Origin: Cryoendolithus antarcticus
Lineage: Eukaryota; Ascomycota; Dothideomycetes; Cladosporiales; Cladosporiaceae
NCBI GenBank assembly: GCA_002077065.1
Contig: NAJO01000023.1
Location: 248,001-312,000, forward strand
Length of the DNA stretch: 64,000 nucleotides
Direction: 5' to 3'
In this document: one piece after another, positions 21,735 to 31,791 of the stretch
Position numbering within the stretch: position 1 is the stretch's first letter
How the letters are laid out: each line of letters begins with the position of its first letter
Made by a program: the position numbers and the translations under genes
Notes under the pieces: generated by a model
Told to the model about the DNA's origin: nothing
The model's database searches: none
The model's input: only the letters and a program-made list of their open reading frames with translations

Positions 21735-22802
21735 TTACTGCTCCTCTTCACTACCGACAGTCCTCGACATATTCTCGACGACCTTCTCAAACTCAGCGAA
21801 CTCCTCCTTCGGCATAGGATATGTGTGCTCTTCCGCTGGGTACGATCCGCCCTTGACCTCCTCCCGGTACGACTGAATCGCTCTAGTCGTCTCCCCCCAG
21901 ACATCGCCGAATCGCTTTACGAATTTCGGCAGAAATCTACCCGGCGGGTAATTGCCTATCATATCGACCTGCACGAGCACCTGGCCGGAACAGCCTGCTC
22001 CAGCTCCTATGCCGATCGTTGGAATCCTTAGCTTCTTGGTCACCAGAGCAGCAACCTCAGCCGGCACAGCTTCTAGCACCACGCCCCAAGCGCCCGCTTC
22101 TTGCACAGCCAGCGCATCTCGCAGCACCTTCACAGCACCCGCTACGCTCTTGCCCTGTACACGGAACCCACCCAGCGCGTTGGATCGCTGCGGTGTCAAC
22201 CCAACGTGCGCCAGCACCGGGATGCCCGCCCTCGTAACTCCACGAATCTGCTCCACGACATCCACCCCACCCTCAAGCTTCACGCCATGCACGCCACCCT
22301 CCTTCACCATCCGGATCGCACTCTCGGTAGCCTGTCTGGCATCCAGCTCATAACTCCCCATGGGCAGATCGCCTACGACGAACGCCGCCTGCGCGCCTCG
22401 CATGACGGAGCGGCAGTGCACAAGCATATCCTCGAGAGTTACGGAGTTTGTATCTGGCAGGCCGAGAGCAACCATGGCCAAGGAGTCGCCGACAAGGATG
22501 ACTTCTATGCCGCTGGTATCTGCCGCGTGAGCAGACGGGAAGTCATGGGCTGTGAGCATTGTTATAGGGTCGTGGCGGCGGTGCATGGCTTGGAGGGTGG
22601 GAAGTGTAATCTTTTTGCGGGTTGTTGTCGAGGGGCCGAGGGGGGAGTGGGAGGAGGCTCGGCTTGGCATGGACGGGCCATGGTGAGTTGTTTGTGTGGG
22701 TAGCGACGGTCTTGCCGAGCAACTCAGGCTAGGTAGCGCTGTTGTTGAAGTCGCTGGCGACCTCGTAGCCACACGAATTGCATAGTTCAAGGTTCGCGAC
22801 AT
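21735..22802 (-). CDS. ECM31: 3-methyl-2-oxobutanoate (ketopantoate) hydroxymethyltransferase
   Basis: Single exon, 355 residues. PanB/Ecm31 adds a hydroxymethyl group from methylene-tetrahydrofolate to alpha-ketoisovalerate, the first committed step to pantothenate and CoA. The (beta/alpha)8 core begins LQAMHRRHDPITMLTAHDFP and contains VILVGDSLAMVALG (metal-binding Asp), VVGDLPMGSYE, GVKLEGG, PVLAHVGLTPQ and PTIGIGAGAGCSGQVLV, all PanB signatures. The first 70 residues are Ser/Thr/Arg-rich with no acidic stretch, consistent with mitochondrial targeting. The C-terminal extension after the core is typical of fungal forms. It converges with ATG12, with 139 bases between stops. Confidence 0.95.
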   Translation of the reverse strand: MSRTLNYAIRVATRSPATSTTALPSLSCSARPSLPTQTTHHGPSMPSRASSHSPLGPSTTTRKKITLPTLQAMHRRHDPITMLTAHDFPSAHAADTSGIEVILVGDSLAMVALGLPDTNSVTLEDMLVHCRSVMRGAQAAFVVGDLPMGSYELDARQATESAIRMVKEGGVHGVKLEGGVDVVEQIRGVTRAGIPVLAHVGLTPQRSNALGGFRVQGKSVAGAVKVLRDALAVQEAGAWGVVLEAVPAEVAALVTKKLRIPTIGIGAGAGCSGQVLVQVDMIGNYPPGRFLPKFVKRFGDVWGETTRAIQSYREEVKGGSYPAEEHTYPMPKEEFAEFEKVVENMSRTVGSEEEQ

Positions 22803-24000
22803 GTTCGCGTTTCTTCTCTCCTTCCTCTGCTCGTTGGCGGCGTTGAAGGGTACTGATGATGTTGCAGACTCGACGCTGCTGATGATGGCCCCGAGTATGC
22901 CTCCATCCTGTCAGCTGAAAAGTGGGCGAAGGGAGAAACGCTGACAGCGACTGTGAACAGTTCTACATGTGTACGTCTGAGGCTGCCGTGAGGAATTCGG
23001 TCATCCCTCGGCTGTCGGCTTGCCCGTTTGGACCCTGCTGGTGCTTGCGCCGTGGGAGTTGCTGAGGTAAGACATAGTACCATATTGCAGACTTGATGCA
23101 AAAGCTGGAGTAGGTGTGACAAAGCTCCGAGCGTCTCGAGATAACAGATGATTCCGGCTGGGACAGTCATTACATGTATGCCTGCAAATGGCCACAGAAG
23201 GTGTATTGATGCGAACAACGACGTGGCTTGGCAAGGTCAAGGTGGGATGGTGGGGCAAGTGCGATGGCTGGACATCAAGGTGCTTCTTTGGCTAGAACGC
23301 ACATCACCTTCAGACGAGCATGCTGGCGAAGGCTTGGGTACGCACACAGAGATGAACCGGCAAGGCTCCAATGTCAGTAGATAGCACTGCACAGTCTAGT
23401 AGACTTCGTCGTTGATCACTCCCACCCCGCCACGTGAGACATCCCGCGGTTCCGGCTTCCGAGGGCTTTGTGAGCTGGCTGCGTGACTGTATAGCTCGTG
23501 CTCGTGATCCGCTTCACCACCGTTTTGATCTCTAAGTACGCAAGTCCCTCAAGACAATTCCAACCTCCTAGCCTCGAATTCTTACTGCAATTCAACGCCA
23601 GCCGAATCCTGTCTCCCGCCCTGTCCACATCGCAGCAGAGAGTCTACCCCCGCAGATCCACCTCAGTACCGTGCCCAAGCAACCCAAACCGACAGTCACA
23701 GCTTGAAGCGACGCGACTACCGCCTTATCAACCATTCGCTGGCGTAGTATCGGAGACGTGATCGCGATCTGTGGCCTCTTTCGATCCAGTCCGCACTAGG
23801 CACACCAGACAAAGGCCCGCAAAGTCATCTAGGCACCCGATAAGGCGAAAGCAAGGCCAAAACACCTGGTTCGGACCGTCCAACTCTCCAGTCACTGCTG
23901 TTATCGTCAACGCGCACGAGCACGCAGCCTCCACCTTGCGTTGGTCGACATCGAAGAAGACCTCAGCAAGCCGGCGGAGCACAAGTAGATAAGGCACAAG
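22803..24000. other. Gene-free stretch between ECM31 and UBC8
   Basis: About 1.2 kb between divergent genes. Several 60-140 codon frames exist on both strands, but none has a domain, a codon pattern or a plausible splice chain. It should hold both promoters. Confidence 0.4.
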
Positions 24001-24691
24001 ATGTCGAGTCCCAAGCGGCGGATTGAGACGGACGTCATGAAGATGCTCATGAGCGACTACGAAGTCACACTCGTGAATGACAACATGCAAGAGTTCTACG
24101 TACGGTTCAAGGGGCCTGAAGAAAGTGTGTTGACCTGCTATCCCTTCACAATTTCCACTACTAACGACGTGTGACAGCACCCTTCCACGGCGGCCTCTGG
24201 AAGATCCACGTCGAGCTCCCCGACCAATACCCCTACAAATCGCCCTCCATCGGCTTCGTGAACCGCATCTTCCACCCTAACATTGACGAGCTGAGCGGGT
24301 CTGTGTGTTTAGACGTCATCAACCAGACGTGGAGTCCGATGTACGACATGGTGAACATCTTTGAGGTATTCTTGCCGCAGTTGCTGCGGTATCCGAATCC
24401 GACGGATCCGCTGAATGGGGAGGCGGCAGCGTTGATGATGAGGGATTCGAGAGGGTATGAGGCGAAAGTGAAGGGTGAGTTCTCCTGATTGCGAAGAGCT
24501 GGACTGCAGAGAGCAGCCTAGGCATCCGTGCTGACGAAGGATTGCGAGCAGAGTACGTAACCAAGTACGCCTCGAAAGAGCAAGCCGACGAAGCTGGACA
24601 CGAGACGGATGACAGTGATGAGATGAGCAGTGTGGGGAGCTATAACGATGATGACGACGATGATGAGCCTGCGGGTACGATGGAGGTCTAG
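24001..24691 (+). CDS. UBC8: Ubiquitin-conjugating enzyme E2, UBC8/UBE2H type
   Basis: Exons 24001-24124, 24178-24474 and 24552-24691 give 186 residues. Ubc8 transfers ubiquitin and in yeast works with the GID E3 in degrading gluconeogenic enzymes. The start [20 protein letters not shown] is characteristic of this E2 class. The fold continues [20 protein letters not shown] and [20 protein letters not shown], where the Cys is the catalytic residue, preceded by the E2 HPN motif. The C-terminus is a very acidic tail ([13 protein letters not shown]), also typical of UBC8/UBE2H. Both introns are in phase with consensus donors. Confidence 0.95.
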
Positions 24692-27088
24692 GAAACACGG
24701 TATTCAAATCTAGTATGAAGGTTCACCTCGATTGGTCTTTGCAGGTACATTAGCAGACAACCCGGCGTAGGAGACATTTGGCTTGGGATCACGTATGCAT
24801 TGGACAGTGGAAGGAAAGGACTTTGGGCGGTATGGAGGCGTTCAATCGGGCGAGGTCTACACCTTGCTATCGTGCCTACATGTGAAAGCATTTCACTACT
24901 CACCATCTGTGCATGCTCTGGCGCCTCTGGATTCCGTTTCTACAGCCGGCTCGTCGTCCCGTCTCTCCAGTCATAGGAATCATGCTCATGCACCTCTACT
25001 CCACTCCCACGTCAATCACCGCTGCCAAAGCGCGTACGGACGGACCCACCAGGTCATGAACCCCTCCGATAAGCTGGCACGACATGACTCGATACACCAA
25101 GGCCATGGCACGCTATCGCGATTCGTCAAACTGCATAAGTGGGCCCGGCATTTTGAAGTGTGACGCCTGAGCTCGCGGAAAGAGCTGGGGATCTGCTTGT
25201 CAATGCGCCGCTATTGGGGGAGGTTTAAGTGGGTGATCGACTCATGGTGTGGGGGAGTGATGACCAAACTTCGCGGTGGGCGTGGGGGTGCAGATCTCGG
25301 GAGAATGGACATGTAGTAGCATTATCACCTGCGTGGTAATATGCTGCGCTGTGATGGCTGAGGCACACGGACACAGCGACGACAGGATGTCCGGGAGGTG
25401 TGCAAGGACGGGTGGAGTCTTTCGGGTGTTGCTTCCTGCTCGAGGAAAGCTGTTTTTTCTGGAAGAAGTCTGACAGCGCACGAAGTTCGGACGGAGAAAT
25501 GGTCACGTGGTGGCGATTTCTGATTCGCTCGCCAGTAATCGATTGGCTCCGCTCTCGTGCCTGTGCCACGTGGTCGAGAGAGTTTGTGGTGGGTACGACA
25601 TGGGCTGGAGTCACTCGGCTTGCGAAGGTGAGAGAGATATATGGTAAGATATATGAGTGCATATTGTCGGTACATGAGATGCAAGGTGCACGCATAGAGA
25701 TCTTTCATATGAAACGCTGCTTCAGTGCGGTTCAGCAATGGCTTCATGCAGTCTGACTGACGAGAAAGGTGGCATCGCATCGCCGCGGACTCGCCCGTGT
25801 CCGGCAGATGAAAAGCACGTTGTCGACACCTTCGCTGCTACAGTACCACGTTGCACCGCGTGGCTCTGGACATTCGGTAATACGGTTGCGGAAGTTGGTT
25901 CAGGGCGTGCAGCACTAATTAGCTGACGCTCCATCCGGTATGCCGATTATTCGGCTTCGGATAGGGAGTAGGCGAGTTGAAGATCAGTGGCGAACGGCCC
26001 AATGGCTCTCGAAGATCAATGTGCTTCCCGAGGCTTACCATCTATGAGCGGCCAACTTCTTTGAATCCGACACCAATGGTGAAACGCGAAACAAGCACTC
26101 CAACATCTGCACCTCGCATCTTGGTGCCACATTGACACACATCCCCTGTGCGATGCCGAAGAGATGCCACCCGCCCAGCACACCCCCAGCGTGATCAGCA
26201 CGCTACGGCCATGACATCGCACGCACGTTTGTGGAGCCCGCAGAGCCCGCCCCCAAGACTTTCCTCCCACATGCGAGTAACGCCGCCGATCACACTGGAC
26301 GCATCGCATACGCGCATCGCCCGGAGACGAAAGCATCTTCTGTAATTCGTTACCGACAGCACCTGCATCAAACGATGGTACGAGTAGCTTGATGATCTGT
26401 CTCGTCTGGTGATGCCTTCCATCCCCGCTACTTGTTGACCGCCTACTCTCCGCTCTCCACCCCATATATCGCTGTCGTCTGACCGTCAACCCCTCTTCTG
26501 CCTCCATCGTCACCATCGATCTCCCACCTCTTGGCCGTGCACCTCCACCCTTACCACAATAAACTTCAGCCTCATTCGTTCCTCCGAGCTTCTTCATACT
26601 TTGCACGTCCACTCACTCGGCATCGCTTTCGAGAAGACGTCTAATCTCCAAGGATATTCCTGGCTCCATCTCTGAAACACTTGCTGCTCTGCCGGGTTTG
26701 GCTTGCAGTGATCTAGTCGGACTTTAAGAAGCGTTTCTTGGACGATCGTGCGTAGAGGCTTCGAGCCGGGTCGCCGGAGCGGGTTTGCGGACAGTATTTC
26801 ACTTCTGCATCTGTCTGCATCGATTGCTGTTGTGCGAAATTGGGAGCATCGCAATTGGGAGCTTGCCACTTTTGGGAATCTGTACGGCATTGTCGGGCCA
26901 AAGGTGACTGGATTGCGTGTGCGTCAAAGAGGAAGACACCACGCGTAGGGATTACCACCGTACCACGGCATGATGCGTGCGGAATAGTCAACGACACGAC
27001 AGACAAATTCGCGGGTGCTGGTGACGACATCACTGCTGGTTGACGACAACATTCCCCCGACAGCGCACGCGCGCTACCGATACATACA
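24692..27088. promoter_or_regulatory. 2.4 kb gene-free region upstream of the STK32-like kinase
   Basis: The longest stretch without a supportable gene. Frames up to about 200 codons occur on both strands, but none shows a domain or spliceable structure. CACGTG palindromes occur near 25503 and 25567. Several short ATG-initiated frames precede the kinase start and could act as upstream ORFs if the 5' leader is long. It may hold a noncoding RNA or a complex promoter; nothing in the sequence decides this. Confidence 0.35.
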
Positions 27089-28950
27089 ATGGGCAACTCC
27101 AATGGCAAACCAGTGGTCATGACCGACGAGGTCAACCTGAACCACTTCCGATTACTGCGGGTAGTAGGCAAGGGCGCGTTTGGCAAAGTGCGCATCGTGG
27201 AGCGGAAAGACAGTGGCTTGACGTTTGCGCTGAAGTACATACGGAAGGATGAGGTGGTCAGGTCGGAGAGCGTACGGAATATAATACGAGAGCGGAGGAT
27301 GTTGGAGCATTTGAATCATCCATTTCTGTGCAATCTGCGGTATAGCTTTCAGGACATGGAATACTTGTATGTCGCACATCAGGAGTACAGGGATACGCCG
27401 AAGAGGAATACTGACAGGCGGGTAGGTATATTGTGGTCGACCTAATGAACGGCGGAGACTTGCGCTTCCACATCTCGAGAAAGACATTCACGGAAGAGGC
27501 AGTGCGGTTCTGGATCTCGGAGCTGGGATGCGCGTTGAGATATGTGCACAAGCAGGGGATAGTGCATCGAGATGTGAAGCCGGATAATGTGTTACTGGAC
27601 TCGGAAGGGCATGTGCATCTGGCGGACTTCAACGTGGCATCAGATATCACACCTCACAGGCCACTGACGAGCAAATCGGGCACACTTGCATATCTGGCGC
27701 CGGAAGTTTACATGGGAAAAGGGTACTACACGGAGGTGGACTGGTGGGCGCTGGGAGTGCTGTTCTACGAGTGCATATACAACAAGCGGCCATTCGAGGC
27801 GAACCACCAGGACGCGCTGGCACAGCAGATCGTGAAGGCGGACCCGGATTACCCGCGCACGAATCCGCCAGTATCGAATGTGTGCTTGCATGCGATCAGC
27901 AGCTGTTTGGAAAAGGACCGAAGTCAGCGAATAGGGGCGTCTGGCTGGGGAACATTCACTGATAACCCGTTCTTCCGGGAGATCGATTTCGAGGCGCTGG
28001 AGAGGAAGGAGATCGAGCCGGTCTTCTGTCCGTCAAGTGAGAAGACAAACTTCGATGCGACGTACGACCTGGAGGAGCTACTGCTGGAAGAGGCACCACT
28101 GGAAGCTAGAGCACGGAAGCAAAAGCCGCGACCAGAACTTCGGGAAGACGCCACACCCCAGGAGGCACGAGCAGATGAGCTCCACCGCATGATCGAAAAA
28201 ATGTTCGAGCCGTTTGACTACACCCTGATGCCTGAAGAACGCGAAGTCGTAGCAGAAGGCGATGCAGCAGCGAAAGCAGCGGCCGCGCTCGAGCACTCCA
28301 CAACAAAGAAGTACGCCAAGAGCGAGAAGGGCGTCGATGCCTCAACACGGCCACGAGTGAAGACGACGCGCTCAATACCTACCTCCCGCTCTCATACCCC
28401 AGGCAGCTCATCCCGAACGCGATCTTCCACACATTCTCCCAACGGTTCGCCACCCTTGCCAGCTTCGGCACTTACAGCAAACTACGCCATACAGCCGCAA
28501 CAACAGCAATCCCCCACCTCCTACGCCGAGCACTTCCCACCCGGCGCTCCACCAACCTCAGATCCGACATCCGCCCCCCGAGACCCACCTCGGAACGAAA
28601 ACCCCGCCCTCCCCAAGTCCCGCGCCATCCGCTACGAAGACACCGCGCCCGCCGCGCCACCACAACCCCGCTCTCACCGACCACGAGGCAGTGCACGAAG
28701 TACGTCTGTCAGTGGAGGTGGCGTGAGTGTAGTGCTCAATGAGCAGGGGAGCTGGAGCGACATGGAGCATGGAGGAAAAGGTGTAGTGGGCAGTGGAGGT
28801 GAGAGTGAGCATAAGGGGAGTGGGAAGCCGGCGGGTATGCTAGGTTTCTTGAGCAGGAAGAAGGGCAGGGATCGTAGTCCGAAGGCGGGGAAGGAGAGAG
28901 AGAGGGGAGTGCTTGGGAAGGAGGGGGCGAGGGTTGTGGTGTCGCATTGA
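27089..28950 (+). CDS. AGC-type Ser/Thr kinase, STK32/YANK family
   Basis: Exons 27089-27366 and 27426-28950 give 600 residues. The N-terminus MGNSNGKP is a good myristoylation site, suggesting membrane attachment. The kinase domain starts at FRLLRVVGKGAFGKV (P-loop), with Lys49 in FALKYIRKD and HRDVKPDNVLL as catalytic loop. The metal-binding motif is DFN rather than DFG (HLADFNVAS), which is the normal form in YANK kinases and supports the assignment. Substrate-lobe motifs GTLAYLAPEVY and DWWALGVLFYE follow. The C-terminal 230 residues are disordered, Pro/Ser/Arg-rich and probably regulatory. The intron interrupts EYL|YIVVDL. Substrates are unknown in fungi. Confidence 0.9.
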
Positions 28951-29933
28951 TGATGAGTGGATCATGAGTTGGAGTGAAGACGGGAGACGAAGGGACTTTG
29001 GATGCCTGACCGTGGCCGCTCGTAGGGACTGGATGAGAGCCAAAGCGCCAACTTATTGGTGGGGCAAGACAGCGAAGGCAACGCTCAAGCGCCGAGAATT
29101 GGTGGACAAGTGGGTCAAAAGATCACGAAAACATCTGCTGCTTATCTGCGAGGCGTTTGGGGCATATGAGCATTTCCATGGGCATTGCGAGGAAGACGAA
29201 GACATGGGATATAGCGCCGCGGCGAAGAACTGTAGGGATGAGCTGAGGGGCGTATATAGTCAGAGTCGAAAGGTTTTCGCCACTCCAACCTGTGCTTTAC
29301 AGAGCGCCTTGCCATCAGTAGTCATTTCACAATGGCGCTCCGTTGCCATAATCGTGCTTCGACACTGCGGGCTTGGCGTATCGGAAATATATGCAGGCTG
29401 TGGCAGGGGTGTCCGTGGGTAGTTCGCAAATAGCGTGAAACCCGACACCCACACCAGCAAACGCCTTCCTCTGTGGTCTCTACGAGGGTATTGGAGCTTG
29501 CACATGACCAAACTACAGCAACTTGAAGTACACATGGGGCTGCTGCCGATGTGCAAGATCAAGCAATGTTGCGAAGAGCGCGAGGCATTGCGAAGTACGC
29601 GCCGTGAGGAGAGTACAGTAGTAGCCCAGACCCCTCCCCACGCGAGGACGAAACGAGCTGGGGAGGCTGAACGGGAGGATCGTCGCACGCCTCCCTACCA
29701 CAGCACCTCACCTGTGCGTCTTTGCTTGCTCGCCTTCTTTCTCTTCTATCTCTACCACGATCCTGAGTGTCTATCTCGTCCACCCGTCTCTGCGTTGATC
29801 GCAAGTACACTCATTTCGCGCCCCGGACCACCTAACATCCCGTTCACGACTACAATTGCGCGTGCACTGGTCGTCTGTCGCATTTGACACCCCGACCCGC
29901 CACACCTCTAGGGACTTTCGATACAACGCAACG
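28951..29933. other. Intergenic between kinase and membrane protein
   Basis: 983 bases. A frame on the plus strand (to 29422) follows the kinase stop and looks partly coding-like, but it has no start of its own with context, no domain and no support; I treat it as 3' UTR. The downstream part should hold the promoter of the membrane protein. Confidence 0.35.
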
Positions 29934-30856
29934 ATGCTGTTCTCCTCCTCCCGCCGCGGCGGTGCAAAGACCGCCCCATCAGTCTACCCTCGCATTCCCT
30001 TCCACGGCCTTCGCGCAGTCCAGCTGCTATCATCCGTGATAGTGGGAGGCATAACGAGCTATTTCATGTACCACCTCACACATGACCACTGGCCTACGCC
30101 GTGGACGTTTATCTTCGTAAGATCTCACTTTTCCTCAGCCGCACATCGCATAATACTAACACACAGCACAGCTTATGGCCTCCTCCCTGTTCTCCATCGC
30201 AGCCCTCACATTCACGATCTGTCTGCACTGCTTCGTGGGCCTGAAACCAGATCTGAACATCGGCATCAACGGCTTTAACGCGCTGCTCTGGACGCTGAGC
30301 TGGAGTCTGTTGACGTGGTATATGAGTCCCACGCTGAAGCACACGTGCGATATCGAGAACTGGAGGGAGGATGTCGGGATCATGGTGTGCAGGATCTACA
30401 AGGCGCTGTTCACGTTTGCGTTCTTGGGGATGTATGTCGCCCCTGCCACTACCTCATGCATGACATGAGGACAAGGTCTAACAAGAACGCAGGATCTCCA
30501 CCATCGCCGCCCTCCTCCTAGACTTCTACGTCCGCGGCCAGTCGAACCGCCGCGGCATCTACAAGCTGCACGACCTGGACTCCAAGGCTTCTCGTCCTCG
30601 GCCAGAAGCTACCGCAGGACCTTTCACGGATCCTTCGTCAGTTTCCTATGGTAGTGGTGGACTTGCAGAGCCGCGTGAGAGCGAAGCTTGGGATGCGCCG
30701 CGCATGAGCATGGGGCCTTATGGCGAGGAGAAGAACGCACACAGTGGAGATTTGGGGCTAGAGGGGCTGAGGAGAGGTGGGTATGGTGCGCCGGAGGAGC
30801 AACATCTTTATGCGGAGGATACGGGGTATCATGGGGGGCACTTGGAGAAGCCATAG
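29934..30856 (+). CDS. Four-TM (MARVEL-like) membrane protein
   Basis: Exons 29934-30116, 30172-30431 and 30493-30856 give 268 residues. A short basic N-terminus (MLFSSSRRGGAKTAPSVYPR) precedes four hydrophobic segments: around LLSSVIVGGITSYFMYHL, SSLFSIAALTFTICLHCFVG, LLWTLSWSLLTWYM, and a last one spanning the second intron (LFTFAFLGMISTIAALLLDF). The spacing matches fungal MARVEL-like proteins of the plasma membrane. The cytoplasmic tail is hydrophilic (RGQSNRRGIYKLHDLDS ..., then acidic Gly/Glu). No catalytic motif. Function not assignable from sequence. Confidence 0.8.
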
Positions 30857-30987
30857 ATATGTTGGGAACATCAGTAGAGGAGAAGACGGGCGTTGCAACT
30901 TAGCTAAACTCAACAAGGGAGCTATTCTGATCTGCCTAGCATATCGAGCCAGGCTTTTTGCTAAACTCTGGTACCTTACATTCATAC

Positions 30988-31619
30988 TCAGCCTCTCATG
31001 AGGCCAGACCTCCCTCCACGAGGCACGTCGCGATCTGGTGCGTACCCACACGTATCGCAAACAACAAGACGATTCACCCATCCAAAGCCATGACCGTAGC
31101 GGCCGTCCTTGCAGCGCGGCACACGAAATAGAAGAGCAGCATGGCGTTCATCGACTTCGTCGTATTGCCTCATGCCTTCTAGAGTCCCTTCGACCCACAC
31201 TGCCCATTCCTCATGATTGATGACATTGCGATAGCGTGCCTCTGCCTCTCTGGCTTGATGAGGCGTTGCAGGAATGATTCTTGGGCGGCGCTGGCCGCGG
31301 TCGGTGGCAGATTGCTCTTCGTTGGTGATGTAGTGGCGGCCGTTCTGGCAGATCCTCCCCGCCTGGTGAGTGCAGCCAGCCGTAGCCTTCTGGGCAAAGG
31401 ACTATGCCGTAGGGGTGGGCACCAGACGCGATCGCGTTCCGTGACGCATGCATCGAGGCGGTTGTATTGAGGTGAGGTGGCGGAGGCCGACTCCTAGCTT
31501 CATTGGACTGGGATTGCGTGAATGGAGGTGGAGCGGACCTGCGACCAAGACCGTTGGTTAGCTGAGTGGTCGTAAAGGGACTTAACAGTGGAAATCCATT
31601 GCTTCCGTGTAGGTGTAGC
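30988..31619 (-). pseudogene. Family copy D: Cys/His-module protein with a one-base frameshift
   Basis: On the minus strand a frame from an acceptor-like ctctag at about 31620 reads an N-S-P-T-rich lead-in and then the first module, CPEGYGWLHSPGG. There a run of four C on the plus strand (31357-31360), one base longer than needed, shifts the frame. Skipping one base restores RICQNGRHYITNEEQ, then EEWAVWVEG and the second module RCKDGRYGHG...VVCDTCG, ending at a stop at 30988. Apart from that base the copy is intact and as conserved as copy C just upstream. No Q-rich N-terminal part or clear start codon was found, so it looks 5'-truncated as well. A homopolymer sequencing error is possible. 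Confidence 0.6.
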
Positions 31620-31639
31620 TAGAGCTGAAAGAGCTCGGT

Positions 31640-31770
31640 CGGGAACAACAATGTCGTTCATCTAGCTTGCGACATATACGCTCTTGTCTAGAACGCCCGT
31701 CGCTGCATCGCGGCGTGTGCTTGCAAAGTACCAATGGCTCGCCAAGAGTCCAGCCATATGTGTACATCCA
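31640..31770 (-). pseudogene. Possible relic of the second Cys/His module
   Basis: Between copies C and D a minus-strand frame includes TPRCSDGRSRQERICRK. The string RC-S-DGR followed by a Cys resembles the second module (RC-[RK]-DGR-x-GH), but the His and CxxC are missing. It may be the decayed end of a further copy, or chance. Confidence 0.25.
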
Positions 31771-31791
31771 ATGCAGCGATTCCGGACGAGC

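Noticed and set aside
28913..29422. 169-codon plus-strand frame after the STK32-like kinase
   Set aside because: It overlaps the kinase end out of frame and has no recognised family; more likely 3' UTR.
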